Source of the DNA: Holophagales bacterium
GTDB taxonomy: Bacteria > Acidobacteriota > Thermoanaerobaculia > Multivoradales > Multivoraceae
Length of the DNA stretch: 64,000 bases
NCBI GenBank assembly: GCA_009836625.1
Contig: VXVC01000006.1
Location: forward strand, 1 to 64,000
Reading direction: 5' to 3'
Both the position numbers and the translations under genes were made by a program. Each line of letters opens with the position of its first letter. Positions within the stretch are counted from its first letter, which is position 1. Shown here piece after piece: positions 50,034 to 59,241 of this stretch. The notes under the pieces are model-generated. The model saw only the letters and a list, made by a program, of their open reading frames with translations. It made no database searches and had not been told where the DNA came from.

Positions 50034-50483
50034 GTGACCGAGATCTCGATCGTCACCGTCGAGGAACAACCCCTGCTGGCGGCGCGAACCAGCGCCAACT
50101 TCACCGAGGTTCCCGCCAAGCTCCTGCCCCTGATGGAGCGGGTCGGCGCCTTTGTGCGGGACCACGGCGTCGAGGGCGCCGGTCAGAACGTCTGGTTCTA
50201 CCGCGACGTCAGCGGCGGCCAGATGGAGGTAGACGTCGGAATCCAGGTGCCCGCCTCGACCGAGGCAGCGGACGGCCTCGTCCGCTCGGCGACGCCGGCA
50301 GGCCGGTGCGCCCACGCCGTGCTCCACGGCGACTACAGCGAGATCCCGGGCGTCCACCAGGCGATCCACCAATGGTGCGCCGAGCAGAACCTCGTCCTCG
50401 CCGGTCCCTGCTGGGAGGTCTACGGCGACTGGCACGACGACCCGGCGAAGCGCCGAACCGACATGTACCACCTCCTGGCCTGA
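50034..50483 (+). CDS. GyrI-like small-molecule-binding protein
   Basis: 149 aa; VTVEEQPLLAARTSANFTEVPAKLLPLMERVGAFVRDHG...EVDVGIQV...GRCAHAVLHGDYSEI. Confidence 0.7.
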   Translation: MTEISIVTVEEQPLLAARTSANFTEVPAKLLPLMERVGAFVRDHGVEGAGQNVWFYRDVSGGQMEVDVGIQVPASTEAADGLVRSATPAGRCAHAVLHGDYSEIPGVHQAIHQWCAEQNLVLAGPCWEVYGDWHDDPAKRRTDMYHLLA

Positions 50484-50499
50484 CGGAAGAGACTCCCGC

Positions 50500-51678
50500 G
50501 TGAAGGTCGGCGATCTCGTCGACGCGTTCCGGAAACGCTTCGGCGCCGAGCCCAAAGTCATCGCCCGCGCGCCCGGCAGGGCCAACCTGCTGGGTGCCCA
50601 CGTCGACTACAGCGAGGGCTGGGTGCTGCCGGCGGCGATCGACCGCGCCGTGTGGGTCGCGGCGCGACGGGCGCGCGGCAAGGAAACCCGGCTCGCGGCC
50701 CTGGACCTCGGCGAAGAGGCCGCCGTCGACGTCGTCGAGCCCGCGCCGCCGGTCGCCGAACGAGGCAGGCCGTCCTCCTGGGTCGACTATCCGCAGGGGC
50801 TGGCCTGGGCCCTCGGCCGGCGCGGGATCGAGGTACCGCCGATCGAAGCCGTCTTCGGAGGCGATCTGCCGATCGGAGCCGGTGTCAGTTCCTCGGCGGC
50901 CGTCGAGATGGCGTTCCTCGTCGCCTGGGAGCAACTCGCCGGCTTCGAACTGGACGGCATCGAACGCGCGGGCATCGGCCGGCAGGTCGAGAACGAGTAC
51001 GTCGGCGTCCAGTCGGGGATCATGGACCAGTTCGCCTCCGTTCACGGCCGCGAGGGACACGCCCTGTTGCTCGACTGCCGATCCCTCGAGCACGAACTGA
51101 TCCCGACCCCCGAAGAGCTCGTCTTCCTGGTCGCGGACACCGGTGTCCGCCGCGCCCTCGCCTCCGGCACCGGCTTCAACGACCGCAAGTCCGAGTGCTT
51201 CCGAGCCGCCGACCTCCTGCGGCCCCACCTGCCCGGGCTCTTCACGCTCCGCGACCTGGAACCGGGCGACCTCGACCGGCTGCGACACGTGCTCGAACCG
51301 CCGCTCGACCGCCGCGCCCGCCACGTCGTTACCGAGTGCCGCCGGGTCCGGGATGGCGCCGAAGCGCTGCGGCAAGGCGACCTGCACGCGCTCGGCGACC
51401 TGATGGCCCAGTCCCACCGCAGTTCCCGCAACGACTACGACGTCAGCATCGAGGAACTGGACGTGCTCCAGGAAGCCGCCGCCGGGGCCGAAGGCTGTTA
51501 CGGCGCACGGCTCACCGGCGCCGGCTTCGGCGGTTGCGTGACCGCGATTACTAGCGAAGCCGCTGCCGGCCACGTTCGCGAGCAGACTGAGGCAGCGTTC
51601 GAGCAACGCTTCGGCCGGCGGCCGGAGATTCACACCTGCCGGGTCGGAGATGGCGCGGGCGTCGTGTCGGCGTCCTAG
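50500..51678 (+). CDS. GHMP kinase, galactokinase-like
   Basis: APGRANLLGAHVDYSEGWVLPAAID, GDLPIGAGVSSSAAVEMAFL, ENEYVGVQSGIMDQFASVHG, LTGAGFGGCVTAI. Confidence 0.9.
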   Translation: MKVGDLVDAFRKRFGAEPKVIARAPGRANLLGAHVDYSEGWVLPAAIDRAVWVAARRARGKETRLAALDLGEEAAVDVVEPAPPVAERGRPSSWVDYPQGLAWALGRRGIEVPPIEAVFGGDLPIGAGVSSSAAVEMAFLVAWEQLAGFELDGIERAGIGRQVENEYVGVQSGIMDQFASVHGREGHALLLDCRSLEHELIPTPEELVFLVADTGVRRALASGTGFNDRKSECFRAADLLRPHLPGLFTLRDLEPGDLDRLRHVLEPPLDRRARHVVTECRRVRDGAEALRQGDLHALGDLMAQSHRSSRNDYDVSIEELDVLQEAAAGAEGCYGARLTGAGFGGCVTAITSEAAAGHVREQTEAAFEQRFGRRPEIHTCRVGDGAGVVSAS

Positions 51679-51710
51679 CCGCTCCCTCGTCGAAGCTGCG
51701 AACAGCACAG

Positions 51711-52436
51711 ATGAGCTCTAGAGACCAGATCCGCGTCGGCGAAACCACGATTCAGTACGACATTCGCCGTAGCCGGCGGCGACGGAAGACCATCCAACTG
51801 ACCGTCGATCGAGACGGCGTCCACGTCGCCGCGCCAGCCAGCACTTCCAGCCGGAGGATCCGCTCACTCGTCCGAGGACGAGCAGACTGGATCGGCCGCC
51901 AGCAGGCCGCCCTACGAAACGTCCCTGAACAGCGCTTCGCCGACGGCGAGACCATCTCCTACCTCGGCCATGACCTGCCCATGGTCTTCCACCGGAGCCA
52001 TTCCACGGGAATCAGCCTCCGATTCGACGGCTCGACGTTCCGCGCCTCGATCCCCACCGGCCTGGCCGAATCGGAGCGTCACGAGAAGATCCGGCTCGCC
52101 TTCGTCGATTGGTACCGGGACCGAGCATCGCGATACCTGCCCGGCGTCGTTGACCGCTGGTGGCCCCAACTGGGCCGTGACGGCACGCCGAGGATCCTGA
52201 TCCGCAACCAGCGCCGGCGCTGGGGAAGCTGCGCGGCCGACGGCACTCTCCGCTTCAACTGGCGCGTGATGTTGCTGAACCCCTCGCTCATCGACTACAT
52301 CGTCGTGCACGAGCTGGCCCATCTGACCCACATGAACCACTCGCCGGCCTTCTGGGAGCTCGTCTGCCGGACGATTCCGGACGCCCAGGACCGCCGCAAA
52401 CGGCTGCGGGAGGTCAGCCGCGCGCTGCCGTTCTAG
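51711..52436 (+). CDS. YgjP/DUF45-type M48 metallopeptidase
   Basis: RRRKTIQLTVDRDGVHVAAP, RRRWGSCAADGTLRFNWRVMLLNPSLIDYIVVHELAHLTHMNHSPAFW. Confidence 0.9.
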   Translation: MSSRDQIRVGETTIQYDIRRSRRRRKTIQLTVDRDGVHVAAPASTSSRRIRSLVRGRADWIGRQQAALRNVPEQRFADGETISYLGHDLPMVFHRSHSTGISLRFDGSTFRASIPTGLAESERHEKIRLAFVDWYRDRASRYLPGVVDRWWPQLGRDGTPRILIRNQRRRWGSCAADGTLRFNWRVMLLNPSLIDYIVVHELAHLTHMNHSPAFWELVCRTIPDAQDRRKRLREVSRALPF

Positions 52437-52510
52437 CCGACCGCCCCGAAGTAGCGAACCGCTTCGCGCAGTTCTTCGCCGGGCCGGCCCAGGATCCAGT
52501 AGGTCAAGAC
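52433..52510 (-). pseudogene. Possible gene remnant: C-terminal 25-codon open frame (VLTYWILGRPGEELREAVRYFGAVG*)
   Basis: Protein-like minus-strand frame in a 126-bp intergenic gap with no start or upstream body (in-frame stop just upstream). Confidence 0.3.
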
Positions 52511-52536
52511 ACCGGACCGCGATCGCTACACTCCGG

Positions 52537-52553
52537 CCTCCTTCCAAAGGAGG
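52537..52553 (+). promoter_or_regulatory. Shine-Dalgarno-sequestering hairpin CCTCCTT-CCA-AAGGAGG
   Basis: Perfect 7-bp stem; 3' arm is the SD of the gene starting at 52563; TACACT hexamer at 52527..52532. Confidence 0.65.
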
Positions 52554-52562
52554 AAACTTGGC

Positions 52563-53393
52563 ATGACGGCAATCGACACCGGCACGAACGAGTTGCTGTG
52601 CGAGTTGGAAGACGGTGTCGCCACCGTGACGCTCAACAAGCCGGACAAGCGAAACGCTCTGGGCGACATCCTGACGCCGGCTCTTCGAAGCATCCTGCTG
52701 ACCCTCGAAGCGGACGAGCGCTGCGGCTCGATCCTGCTCACCGGCGCGGGCAGGGCGTTCTGCGCGGGCGGCGACGTCTCGGGCATGGGATCGAACCGCG
52801 GAAAGGACGGTGAGGCGCCGAAGGCGCCGCCGACGGTCGACGAAGCCGTGGCCAACCTGATCGAGAAGCAGGAATCGCTCACCTTGCGGATGGCGGAGCT
52901 GGACAAGCCGATCGTCGCCGCTCTGCCGGGGCCGGCGGCCGGCGCCGGCCTCTCCATCGCCCTCGCTGCCGACCTCCGCGTCATGGCCGACGACACCTTC
53001 GTCACCACCGCCTTCCGGCGCATCGGGCTGTCCGGCGACTACGGTTCGAGCTGGTTTCTGACCCGCCTCGTGGGTCCCGCCGTGGCGAAGGAGCTCCTGA
53101 TGACCGGCCGGCGCATTCAAGCCGAGGAGTGCCTGAAGCTCGGAATCGTCAACCGGATCGTCCCGTTCGACGACCTGGCGACCGAGGCGCGGGGGCTCGC
53201 ACTGGAGCTGGCCAACGGACCCCGGTCGGCACTCCGCTATATGAAGCGGAACGTGAACCGGGCGGTGCTCGGGAGCCTGCGGGAGTCGCTCGCCACCGAG
53301 GCGGAGGGGATGGTCCGCTCGGTACGGACGGCCGACCACAAGGAGGCCGTACGGGCGTTCATGGAGAAGCGGGAGCCGCGCTTCGAGCGCTGA
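52563..53393 (+). CDS. Enoyl-CoA hydratase/isomerase family protein
   Basis: ATVTLNKPDKRNALGDILT, GAGRAFCAGGDVSGMG, AALPGPAAGAGLSIALAADLRVMADD. Confidence 0.92.
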   Translation: MTAIDTGTNELLCELEDGVATVTLNKPDKRNALGDILTPALRSILLTLEADERCGSILLTGAGRAFCAGGDVSGMGSNRGKDGEAPKAPPTVDEAVANLIEKQESLTLRMAELDKPIVAALPGPAAGAGLSIALAADLRVMADDTFVTTAFRRIGLSGDYGSSWFLTRLVGPAVAKELLMTGRRIQAEECLKLGIVNRIVPFDDLATEARGLALELANGPRSALRYMKRNVNRAVLGSLRESLATEAEGMVRSVRTADHKEAVRAFMEKREPRFER

Positions 53394-53395
53394 GC

Positions 53396-54856
53396 TCAGT
53401 CCGCGTCGACGACGCTCGACCGAATACCCCTGCCAGGAAGGGCGCCTTCGACCAGTTCGCCGTCCCGGACGACGAACACGCCGTCCACCAGTACGTGCGG
53501 AATGCCCGCCGAGGGCAACGCGGGTTCGGCGAAGGTCGCCCGGTCGATCACCGTGTCCGGGTCGAACACCGTGATGTCGGCGTCGGCGCCGACGCTCAGG
53601 CGGCCTTTCCTGCGCATCGCCGGCGCCACGTCCTCGAGCCGGCGGGCCGGCGCCAGGGTCATCTTGCGGAGCGCCTCCATCAGGCTGAGCCGGCCCTCGT
53701 CGCGCGAGTAGCGGCCGAGCACGCGGGCGAAGGTGCCGGCGCCGCGGGGATGGGCTCGGCCGTCGATGTAGCCGACGCCGTCGCTGGCGATCATCACGGC
53801 GGGGTGCGCGATCGCGTCGCCGAGTTCCCGCTCCGGAATGATGTGCGCGATGATCCGCGCCTCCTCGGACGCGGGCAGGGCCCTTCGCTCGTTGAAGCCG
53901 GCCTCGTCCAGGCGCTCGCCGGTGGCGACCCACTCGATGTCGCCGTAGTCCGCGGCCAGCCGTTCCCGCCATCCCGGATCGAAGATCGCGGCGCGGATGT
54001 CGGTCGAGGCCGCGGTGTAGGGGTAGATCTCGGTGGTCACATCGACGCCCCCGGCGGCAGCCCGGTCGATCATCTCGATGACAGTCGGCATCTGCGCCAG
54101 CCCGCTCGAACCGATGTGGACGATATGGACCGAACCGCCGGAGCCGGCCGCGTCGGCGATCATCTCCTGGACGGCGGCGATCGAACTCTCCGGCTCCACC
54201 ACGCCCCCGTACCGGATGTGGGAGAAGACGGTCACCCCCGCCTCGGCCGCGGTCTGGAACATGCGGAAGATCTCGGACCTCGACGCGCCGGGCTGGTACT
54301 GGAGCGGCAGGCCGATGCCCAGCGCTCCCTCGGCCAGGCCGTCCTTGAGGGTCTCCTGTATCGCCTCGACCTGCGCCGCGCTCGCCGCCTCGTAGGTTGC
54401 CGCCTGCTCGTCCTCACCGAACGCCAGCACGCGCGCCGCGCCGTAGGAAGCCGTGGCGCCGAAGTGGATCCGCCAGGAGCCCTCCCGTTCCTCGTACCAC
54501 TCGTCGACCGGGTACGCCCCGCCCTCGAGTTCGAAGGCCGCGGTCACGCCGTCCCGCACCTGGAGGTCGCGGCTGAACGGATCCTGGCCGTGCGCGTGAA
54601 GGTCGACGAAGCCGGGCGCCACGACGTGGCCGGAGACGTCGACGACTTCCGTCCCCTCGAGGCTCTCCGCCGAGATCGCCTGCACCGCGCCGGCGGAGAT
54701 GCCGACGTCCATCACGGCGTCCAGACCCGTCTCCGGGTCCATCACGCGGCCGCCGGCGAGGACGAGGTCGTAGCTGGCGGGCTGGGCAGCGCATGCGAGG
54801 CCGAGAGCGGCCACGGCGAGGACAGCGGCGATCCTGGTCGTGCGAGCGGCGGACAT
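53396..54856 (-). CDS. Amidohydrolase, D-aminoacylase/N-acyl-D-amino-acid deacylase-like lipoprotein
   Basis: LACAAQPASYDLVLAGGRVMDPETGLDAVMDVGI, GFVDLHAHGQDPFS, IASDGVGYIDGRAHPRGAGTFARVLGRYSR. Confidence 0.9.
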   Translation of the reverse strand: MSAARTTRIAAVLAVAALGLACAAQPASYDLVLAGGRVMDPETGLDAVMDVGISAGAVQAISAESLEGTEVVDVSGHVVAPGFVDLHAHGQDPFSRDLQVRDGVTAAFELEGGAYPVDEWYEEREGSWRIHFGATASYGAARVLAFGEDEQAATYEAASAAQVEAIQETLKDGLAEGALGIGLPLQYQPGASRSEIFRMFQTAAEAGVTVFSHIRYGGVVEPESSIAAVQEMIADAAGSGGSVHIVHIGSSGLAQMPTVIEMIDRAAAGGVDVTTEIYPYTAASTDIRAAIFDPGWRERLAADYGDIEWVATGERLDEAGFNERRALPASEEARIIAHIIPERELGDAIAHPAVMIASDGVGYIDGRAHPRGAGTFARVLGRYSRDEGRLSLMEALRKMTLAPARRLEDVAPAMRRKGRLSVGADADITVFDPDTVIDRATFAEPALPSAGIPHVLVDGVFVVRDGELVEGALPGRGIRSSVVDAD

Positions 54857-54857
54857 G

Positions 54858-57800
54858 TCAGGCTCCTACAGCAGGCTCGGCGCCCGCGGGTGGGGCCGCC
54901 GGAGGCTTCGCACCGTGGATCGCCAGTTGGGAACGGAAGTCGTTCAGGATGGCGTAGAGCGACGGCACCAGCAGCAGCGTGATCGCGGTCGCGAACAGGA
55001 CCCCGAAGGCGAGCGACACCGCCATCGGGACCAGGAACTGGGCCTGGAAACTCCGTTCCAGGAGCAGGGGCAGCAGACCCACGAACGTCGTCAGCGAAGT
55101 CAGCACGATCGGCCGGAAGCGGGCGGCGCCGGCATCGTGGATCGCCTGGTGGACCGGCATGCCGATCTGCAGCCGCCGGTTGATGAAGTCGACCATGACC
55201 AGGGAGTCGTTGACGACGACTCCGGTCAGCGCGATCAGGCCGAGCAGCGACAGCATGGTCAGGTTGATGCCGATGATTCGGTGGCCGATCACGGCGCCGA
55301 TCAGTCCGAAGGGGATCGCGCTCATCACGATCAGCGGCTGCAGGTAGGACTTGAAGGGAATCGCGAGCAGCGCGTAGATCACGATCAGCGCCAGACCGAG
55401 GGCCCGGAAGAGGCCTTCGAAGGTCTGGCGCTGCTCCTCCTGCTCGCCCGCGAACGAGAAGTCGACGTCGGGATAGCCCGCGAGGATCGCCGGCAGCACG
55501 TTGGCCTCGAGGTCGCCGACGACCTCGTTCGCGGTCACGACGGCCGGGTCCACGTCCGCCGTGATGTTCAGCACCCGCCGCCGGTCGATCCGCTGGATCG
55601 TCGCGAAACCGCGGCCGAACTCGGCGCGGCCCGCGAAGGAGAACGGGACCTCGGCTCCGGCCGGCGTCCGGATCCGCATGTCCTCGAGCGACGCCAGCGT
55701 CTCCCGCTCGTCGGCCGGGTAGCGCACCATGACCCGCACGTCGTCGCGACCGCGCTGTATGCGCTGCGCCTCGGCGCCGTAGAAACCCTGTCGCACCTGG
55801 CGGCCCAGATCCTCGAGACTGAGGCCCAGCGCTTCCGCCCGCTGGTCGAGCTCCAGCCGGATTTCCCGCTTGCCGGCGCGGAACGAATCCGAGATATCGA
55901 AGACGCCCGGATAGTCGGCTAGACGCGCCTTGATCTCCTCACCCACCGCCCGCAGGTGGTCGAGGTTGCGGCCGGTGAGCTGGACGTCCACGGCCGAGCC
56001 GAAGCTGACCAGACTGGCCGTGTACTCGACTCTGACCGCGTCGGCCACCGGTCCCACCTTGTCGCGCCAGCGACGGGCAACCTCCGTGGCTCGAATCGTC
56101 CGCTCCTGGGAGGACGCGAGTTCGACGTTCACTTCGCCCTGGTGCGGCGCCGCGACCGCCACCTCGAAGTTGGCGGTCGGTCCGCTCGCCTGCTGGAGCG
56201 CGGCGTAGGGCTGCGACCCGACCGTCGCCATCACGTGGCGAAACAGGCCGGCGTGACCCTCGGCCTCCAGCTCGGCTTCCAGTTCGAACGCGGCCGCTTC
56301 GATGCGGCGCACGGCGGCCAGGGTGGTCGATGCCGGCGTCCCCTGCGGCATCGTCAGCAGGACGACCGCGTTGTCGGCCTCGACGTCCGGGAAGAACTCG
56401 AACTTCATCCGGCCCGAGAACACGTAGCCCCCGGTGATGAACAGAACCGCCAGTCCGATGGCAACGGTCGAGTAGCGCCACTCGATCGCCCGCTCGATCA
56501 GCGGCCGGTAGCCGCACTCGATCACCCACTTCATCCGGTTGGCGAAGAAGCCCTGGAAAAGGGCCCAGCCCCAGAGAGACCGTCCACCCTTCCCTTCCTC
56601 GTGCCGGTGGGTCAGGTGGGAGAGGTGGTTCGGCAGCACCAGCATGGACTCGATCAGCGAGAAGGCCAGGCAGCCGATGACGACGAGAGGGATCGTCCTC
56701 GCGATCGCTCCCGACGGGCCTTCGACGGAGTTGATCAGCGGCGAGAACGCGGCCAGCGTGGTGAGGATCGAGAAGGTGACCGGAGTCGCCACCTGGCGCG
56801 CGCCGTCGATCGCGGCACGCGGGCCCGACTTGCCCATCTCGAAGTGGCGGTAGATGTTCTCGCCGACCACGATCGCGTCGTCGACGACGATGCCGAGCAC
56901 GAGGATGAACGCGAACAGGGACATCACGTTGATCGACACGTCGACCAGCGGCAGCAGGCCGAGAGCGCCCATGAAGGACACCGCGATGCCCACGGACACC
57001 CAGAGCGCCAGCCTGAACTTCAGGAACAGCGCCAGCACCAGGAACACGAGCAGCAGACCTAGGCGACCGCTCTCGATCAACACCCGCAACCGGTCCTGCA
57101 GCGGCACCGTGTCATCGAGCCAGGTCGTCATCGACAGGCCGGGCGGCAGCGCCGCCTGGCGTTCCGCGACGAAGCCCTTGACCTGGCGCGCGAGCCGCAA
57201 CGCGCTCTGGTCACCGACGCGGTAGACCTGCACCAGGGCGACCGGCCGGCCGTCGAACCGCGACGTCACATCGGTCTCGGCGAAGCCGTCCCTCACCTCC
57301 GCTATGTCGCCGAGAACCAGGCGGCTGCCGTCGGGCCGGGCTCGCAGGACGATGTCGCTGAACTCGGCGCCGCGGTACGCCTGGCCCATCGTGCGCAGGA
57401 GGATCTCGCCGCCCCGCGCCCGGACCGCGCCGCCCGGCAGGTCGACCGACGAGCGGCGGACGGCCAGTACGACCTCATCGAAGGTGAGGCCGTACTGTCG
57501 CAGGGTGTCCTCGGACACCTCGATCGAGATCTCGTACGGCCGCACCGCATCGAGTTCCACCTGGGTGATGTCCGGCAGGTCGGAAAGCCCCTCCCGGACC
57601 TCCTCCGCGACCGCCTTGAGCGCCCTCTCCTCCACGTCGCCGTAGATGGCGACCGTGATCACCCGCCGTCGGATCAGCGCCTCCTGGATGATCGGTTTCT
57701 CGGTCTCCACCGGAAAGGTCGTGATCGCGTCGATCCGCGACTTGACCTCGTCCAGTACCTCGCGGGTATCCGCGTCCGTTTCCAGTTCGATGACCACCGT

Positions 57801-58070
57801 GCCGGAACCTTCGGCGGCCGTGGACCGGATCGTGTCGACTCCCTCCAGGTCCTGTACCGCTTCCTCGATCCGCAGGCACACGCCCTGTTCGACCTCCTCG
57901 GGCGCCGCGCCGAGGTAGGGAACGTTGACCGTGATGCTCTGGGTCTCCATGCTCGGAAAGACCTCGATCGGGATTCCGGTCAGGGCAAGCACGCCCCAGG
58001 CCACGATCAGCACCATCAACAGGTTCGCCGCTACCCCGTTGCGGGCGAACCAGGCGATCATCCCGCTCAT
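54858..58070 (-). CDS. Efflux RND transporter permease
   Basis: About 1070 aa; MSGMIAWFARNGVAANLLMVLIVAWGVLALTGIPIEVFPSMETQSITVNVPYLGAAPEEVE; ALTGVVVNDSLVMVDFINRR. Confidence 0.95.
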   Translation of the reverse strand: MSGMIAWFARNGVAANLLMVLIVAWGVLALTGIPIEVFPSMETQSITVNVPYLGAAPEEVEQGVCLRIEEAVQDLEGVDTIRSTAAEGSGTVVIELETDADTREVLDEVKSRIDAITTFPVETEKPIIQEALIRRRVITVAIYGDVEERALKAVAEEVREGLSDLPDITQVELDAVRPYEISIEVSEDTLRQYGLTFDEVVLAVRRSSVDLPGGAVRARGGEILLRTMGQAYRGAEFSDIVLRARPDGSRLVLGDIAEVRDGFAETDVTSRFDGRPVALVQVYRVGDQSALRLARQVKGFVAERQAALPPGLSMTTWLDDTVPLQDRLRVLIESGRLGLLLVFLVLALFLKFRLALWVSVGIAVSFMGALGLLPLVDVSINVMSLFAFILVLGIVVDDAIVVGENIYRHFEMGKSGPRAAIDGARQVATPVTFSILTTLAAFSPLINSVEGPSGAIARTIPLVVIGCLAFSLIESMLVLPNHLSHLTHRHEEGKGGRSLWGWALFQGFFANRMKWVIECGYRPLIERAIEWRYSTVAIGLAVLFITGGYVFSGRMKFEFFPDVEADNAVVLLTMPQGTPASTTLAAVRRIEAAAFELEAELEAEGHAGLFRHVMATVGSQPYAALQQASGPTANFEVAVAAPHQGEVNVELASSQERTIRATEVARRWRDKVGPVADAVRVEYTASLVSFGSAVDVQLTGRNLDHLRAVGEEIKARLADYPGVFDISDSFRAGKREIRLELDQRAEALGLSLEDLGRQVRQGFYGAEAQRIQRGRDDVRVMVRYPADERETLASLEDMRIRTPAGAEVPFSFAGRAEFGRGFATIQRIDRRRVLNITADVDPAVVTANEVVGDLEANVLPAILAGYPDVDFSFAGEQEEQRQTFEGLFRALGLALIVIYALLAIPFKSYLQPLIVMSAIPFGLIGAVIGHRIIGINLTMLSLLGLIALTGVVVNDSLVMVDFINRRLQIGMPVHQAIHDAGAARFRPIVLTSLTTFVGLLPLLLERSFQAQFLVPMAVSLAFGVLFATAITLLLVPSLYAILNDFRSQLAIHGAKPPAAPPAGAEPAVGA

Positions 58071-59239
58071 CGCGCGCTCCCGCGGGTACCGGTGGGCGCG
58101 GGCTCCGGTTGCGGCGTCACCCGCATGCCGTCGACCGCACTCTCGAGAATCGTGAGACTGATCCGGTCTCCCGCCGACAGGCCGTCGGAGACGATGACGA
58201 CCTCCGGGTCCGCCCGCAGGATCCCGACCTGGCGCAGGACCAGCCTGCCCTCCTCGACCAGCCACACCCGGTCCGCTCCCACCAGCGCCCCGCGCGGCAC
58301 CTGGAACACGGATTCCACCGATCGGCCGACCACTTCCGCGTCCACGAACAGGCCCACCGACAGCGGCGGCCGGTCCCCGGACCCCTGGTACGGATCATCC
58401 ACCCGCGCGATCAGGTTCACCATACGGGTCGCCGGGTCGATCTCGCCGCCGACGCGCGCGATCCGGCCCTCCCACTCGTGCCGGCCGCCGGCGAACTGCG
58501 CTCGCAGCAGCACCCGGGGCCCGAAGTCACCCAGCTCGCTGCCGAGCGGCAGGTCGAGGAACGCGAGTTCCGAGTCGGGCACCGGCAGGACGACCTCGGC
58601 GGCGTCCACCGCGTAGATCGTGGCCAGCGGCACGCCGCGGTTCACGAACTCGCCGCGGTCGACCCTCTTCGCGCGCAGCCTGCCGGCAAAGGGCGCTCGG
58701 ATGGCGGTCCGGTCGAGGTCCAGTTCGGCGCGCCTCTTGTTGGCGAGCGCCGCCTCCACCTGCGCCCTCGCCTCGGCCAACTGGGGCTGGCGCAGCACCA
58801 GCGGCCCCGGCTCACCGTCGGCTCCGAGTTCTTCCCACTCTTCGCGGGCGACATCGGCCTCCGCCTGCTCCCGAGCCAGCCCCACTCCCGCCTGCGCGAG
58901 CGCGGCCCGGGCGCTCGCCACCGCCAGTTCGTAGTCGCGCCGGTCAAGCCGCAGCAGGACCTCGCCGGGATCGAAGAAGCCGCCGACCTCGAAGCTCTCC
59001 GACGTCCAGACGATCGTGCCCGCGACCTCCGAGACCAGGTCCGCCTCGGTCACCGGAATGACCGACCCCTGCGAACGAACGCCCAGGTCGACTTGAGTCG
59101 GCGTAACGGTCAGGACGCGGACCGGCGGCGGCGCGATCTCGCGCGGCGCCGTCTCGACCACCGGCCTGGACCGAACCAGAGCGACGACCACCAGAGCGGC
59201 CACCGCCAGAATCGCGGCCGGCAGGGCCCACTTCATCAC
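58067..59239 (-). CDS. Efflux RND transporter periplasmic adaptor subunit (HlyD/MFP)
   Basis: VDLGVRSQGSVIPVTEADLVSEVAGTIVWTSESFEVGGFFDPGEVLLRLD; IRAPFAGRLRAKRVDRGEFV. Confidence 0.93.
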   Translation of the reverse strand: MMKWALPAAILAVAALVVVALVRSRPVVETAPREIAPPPVRVLTVTPTQVDLGVRSQGSVIPVTEADLVSEVAGTIVWTSESFEVGGFFDPGEVLLRLDRRDYELAVASARAALAQAGVGLAREQAEADVAREEWEELGADGEPGPLVLRQPQLAEARAQVEAALANKRRAELDLDRTAIRAPFAGRLRAKRVDRGEFVNRGVPLATIYAVDAAEVVLPVPDSELAFLDLPLGSELGDFGPRVLLRAQFAGGRHEWEGRIARVGGEIDPATRMVNLIARVDDPYQGSGDRPPLSVGLFVDAEVVGRSVESVFQVPRGALVGADRVWLVEEGRLVLRQVGILRADPEVVIVSDGLSAGDRISLTILESAVDGMRVTPQPEPAPTGTRGSAR

Positions 59240-59241
59240 GA

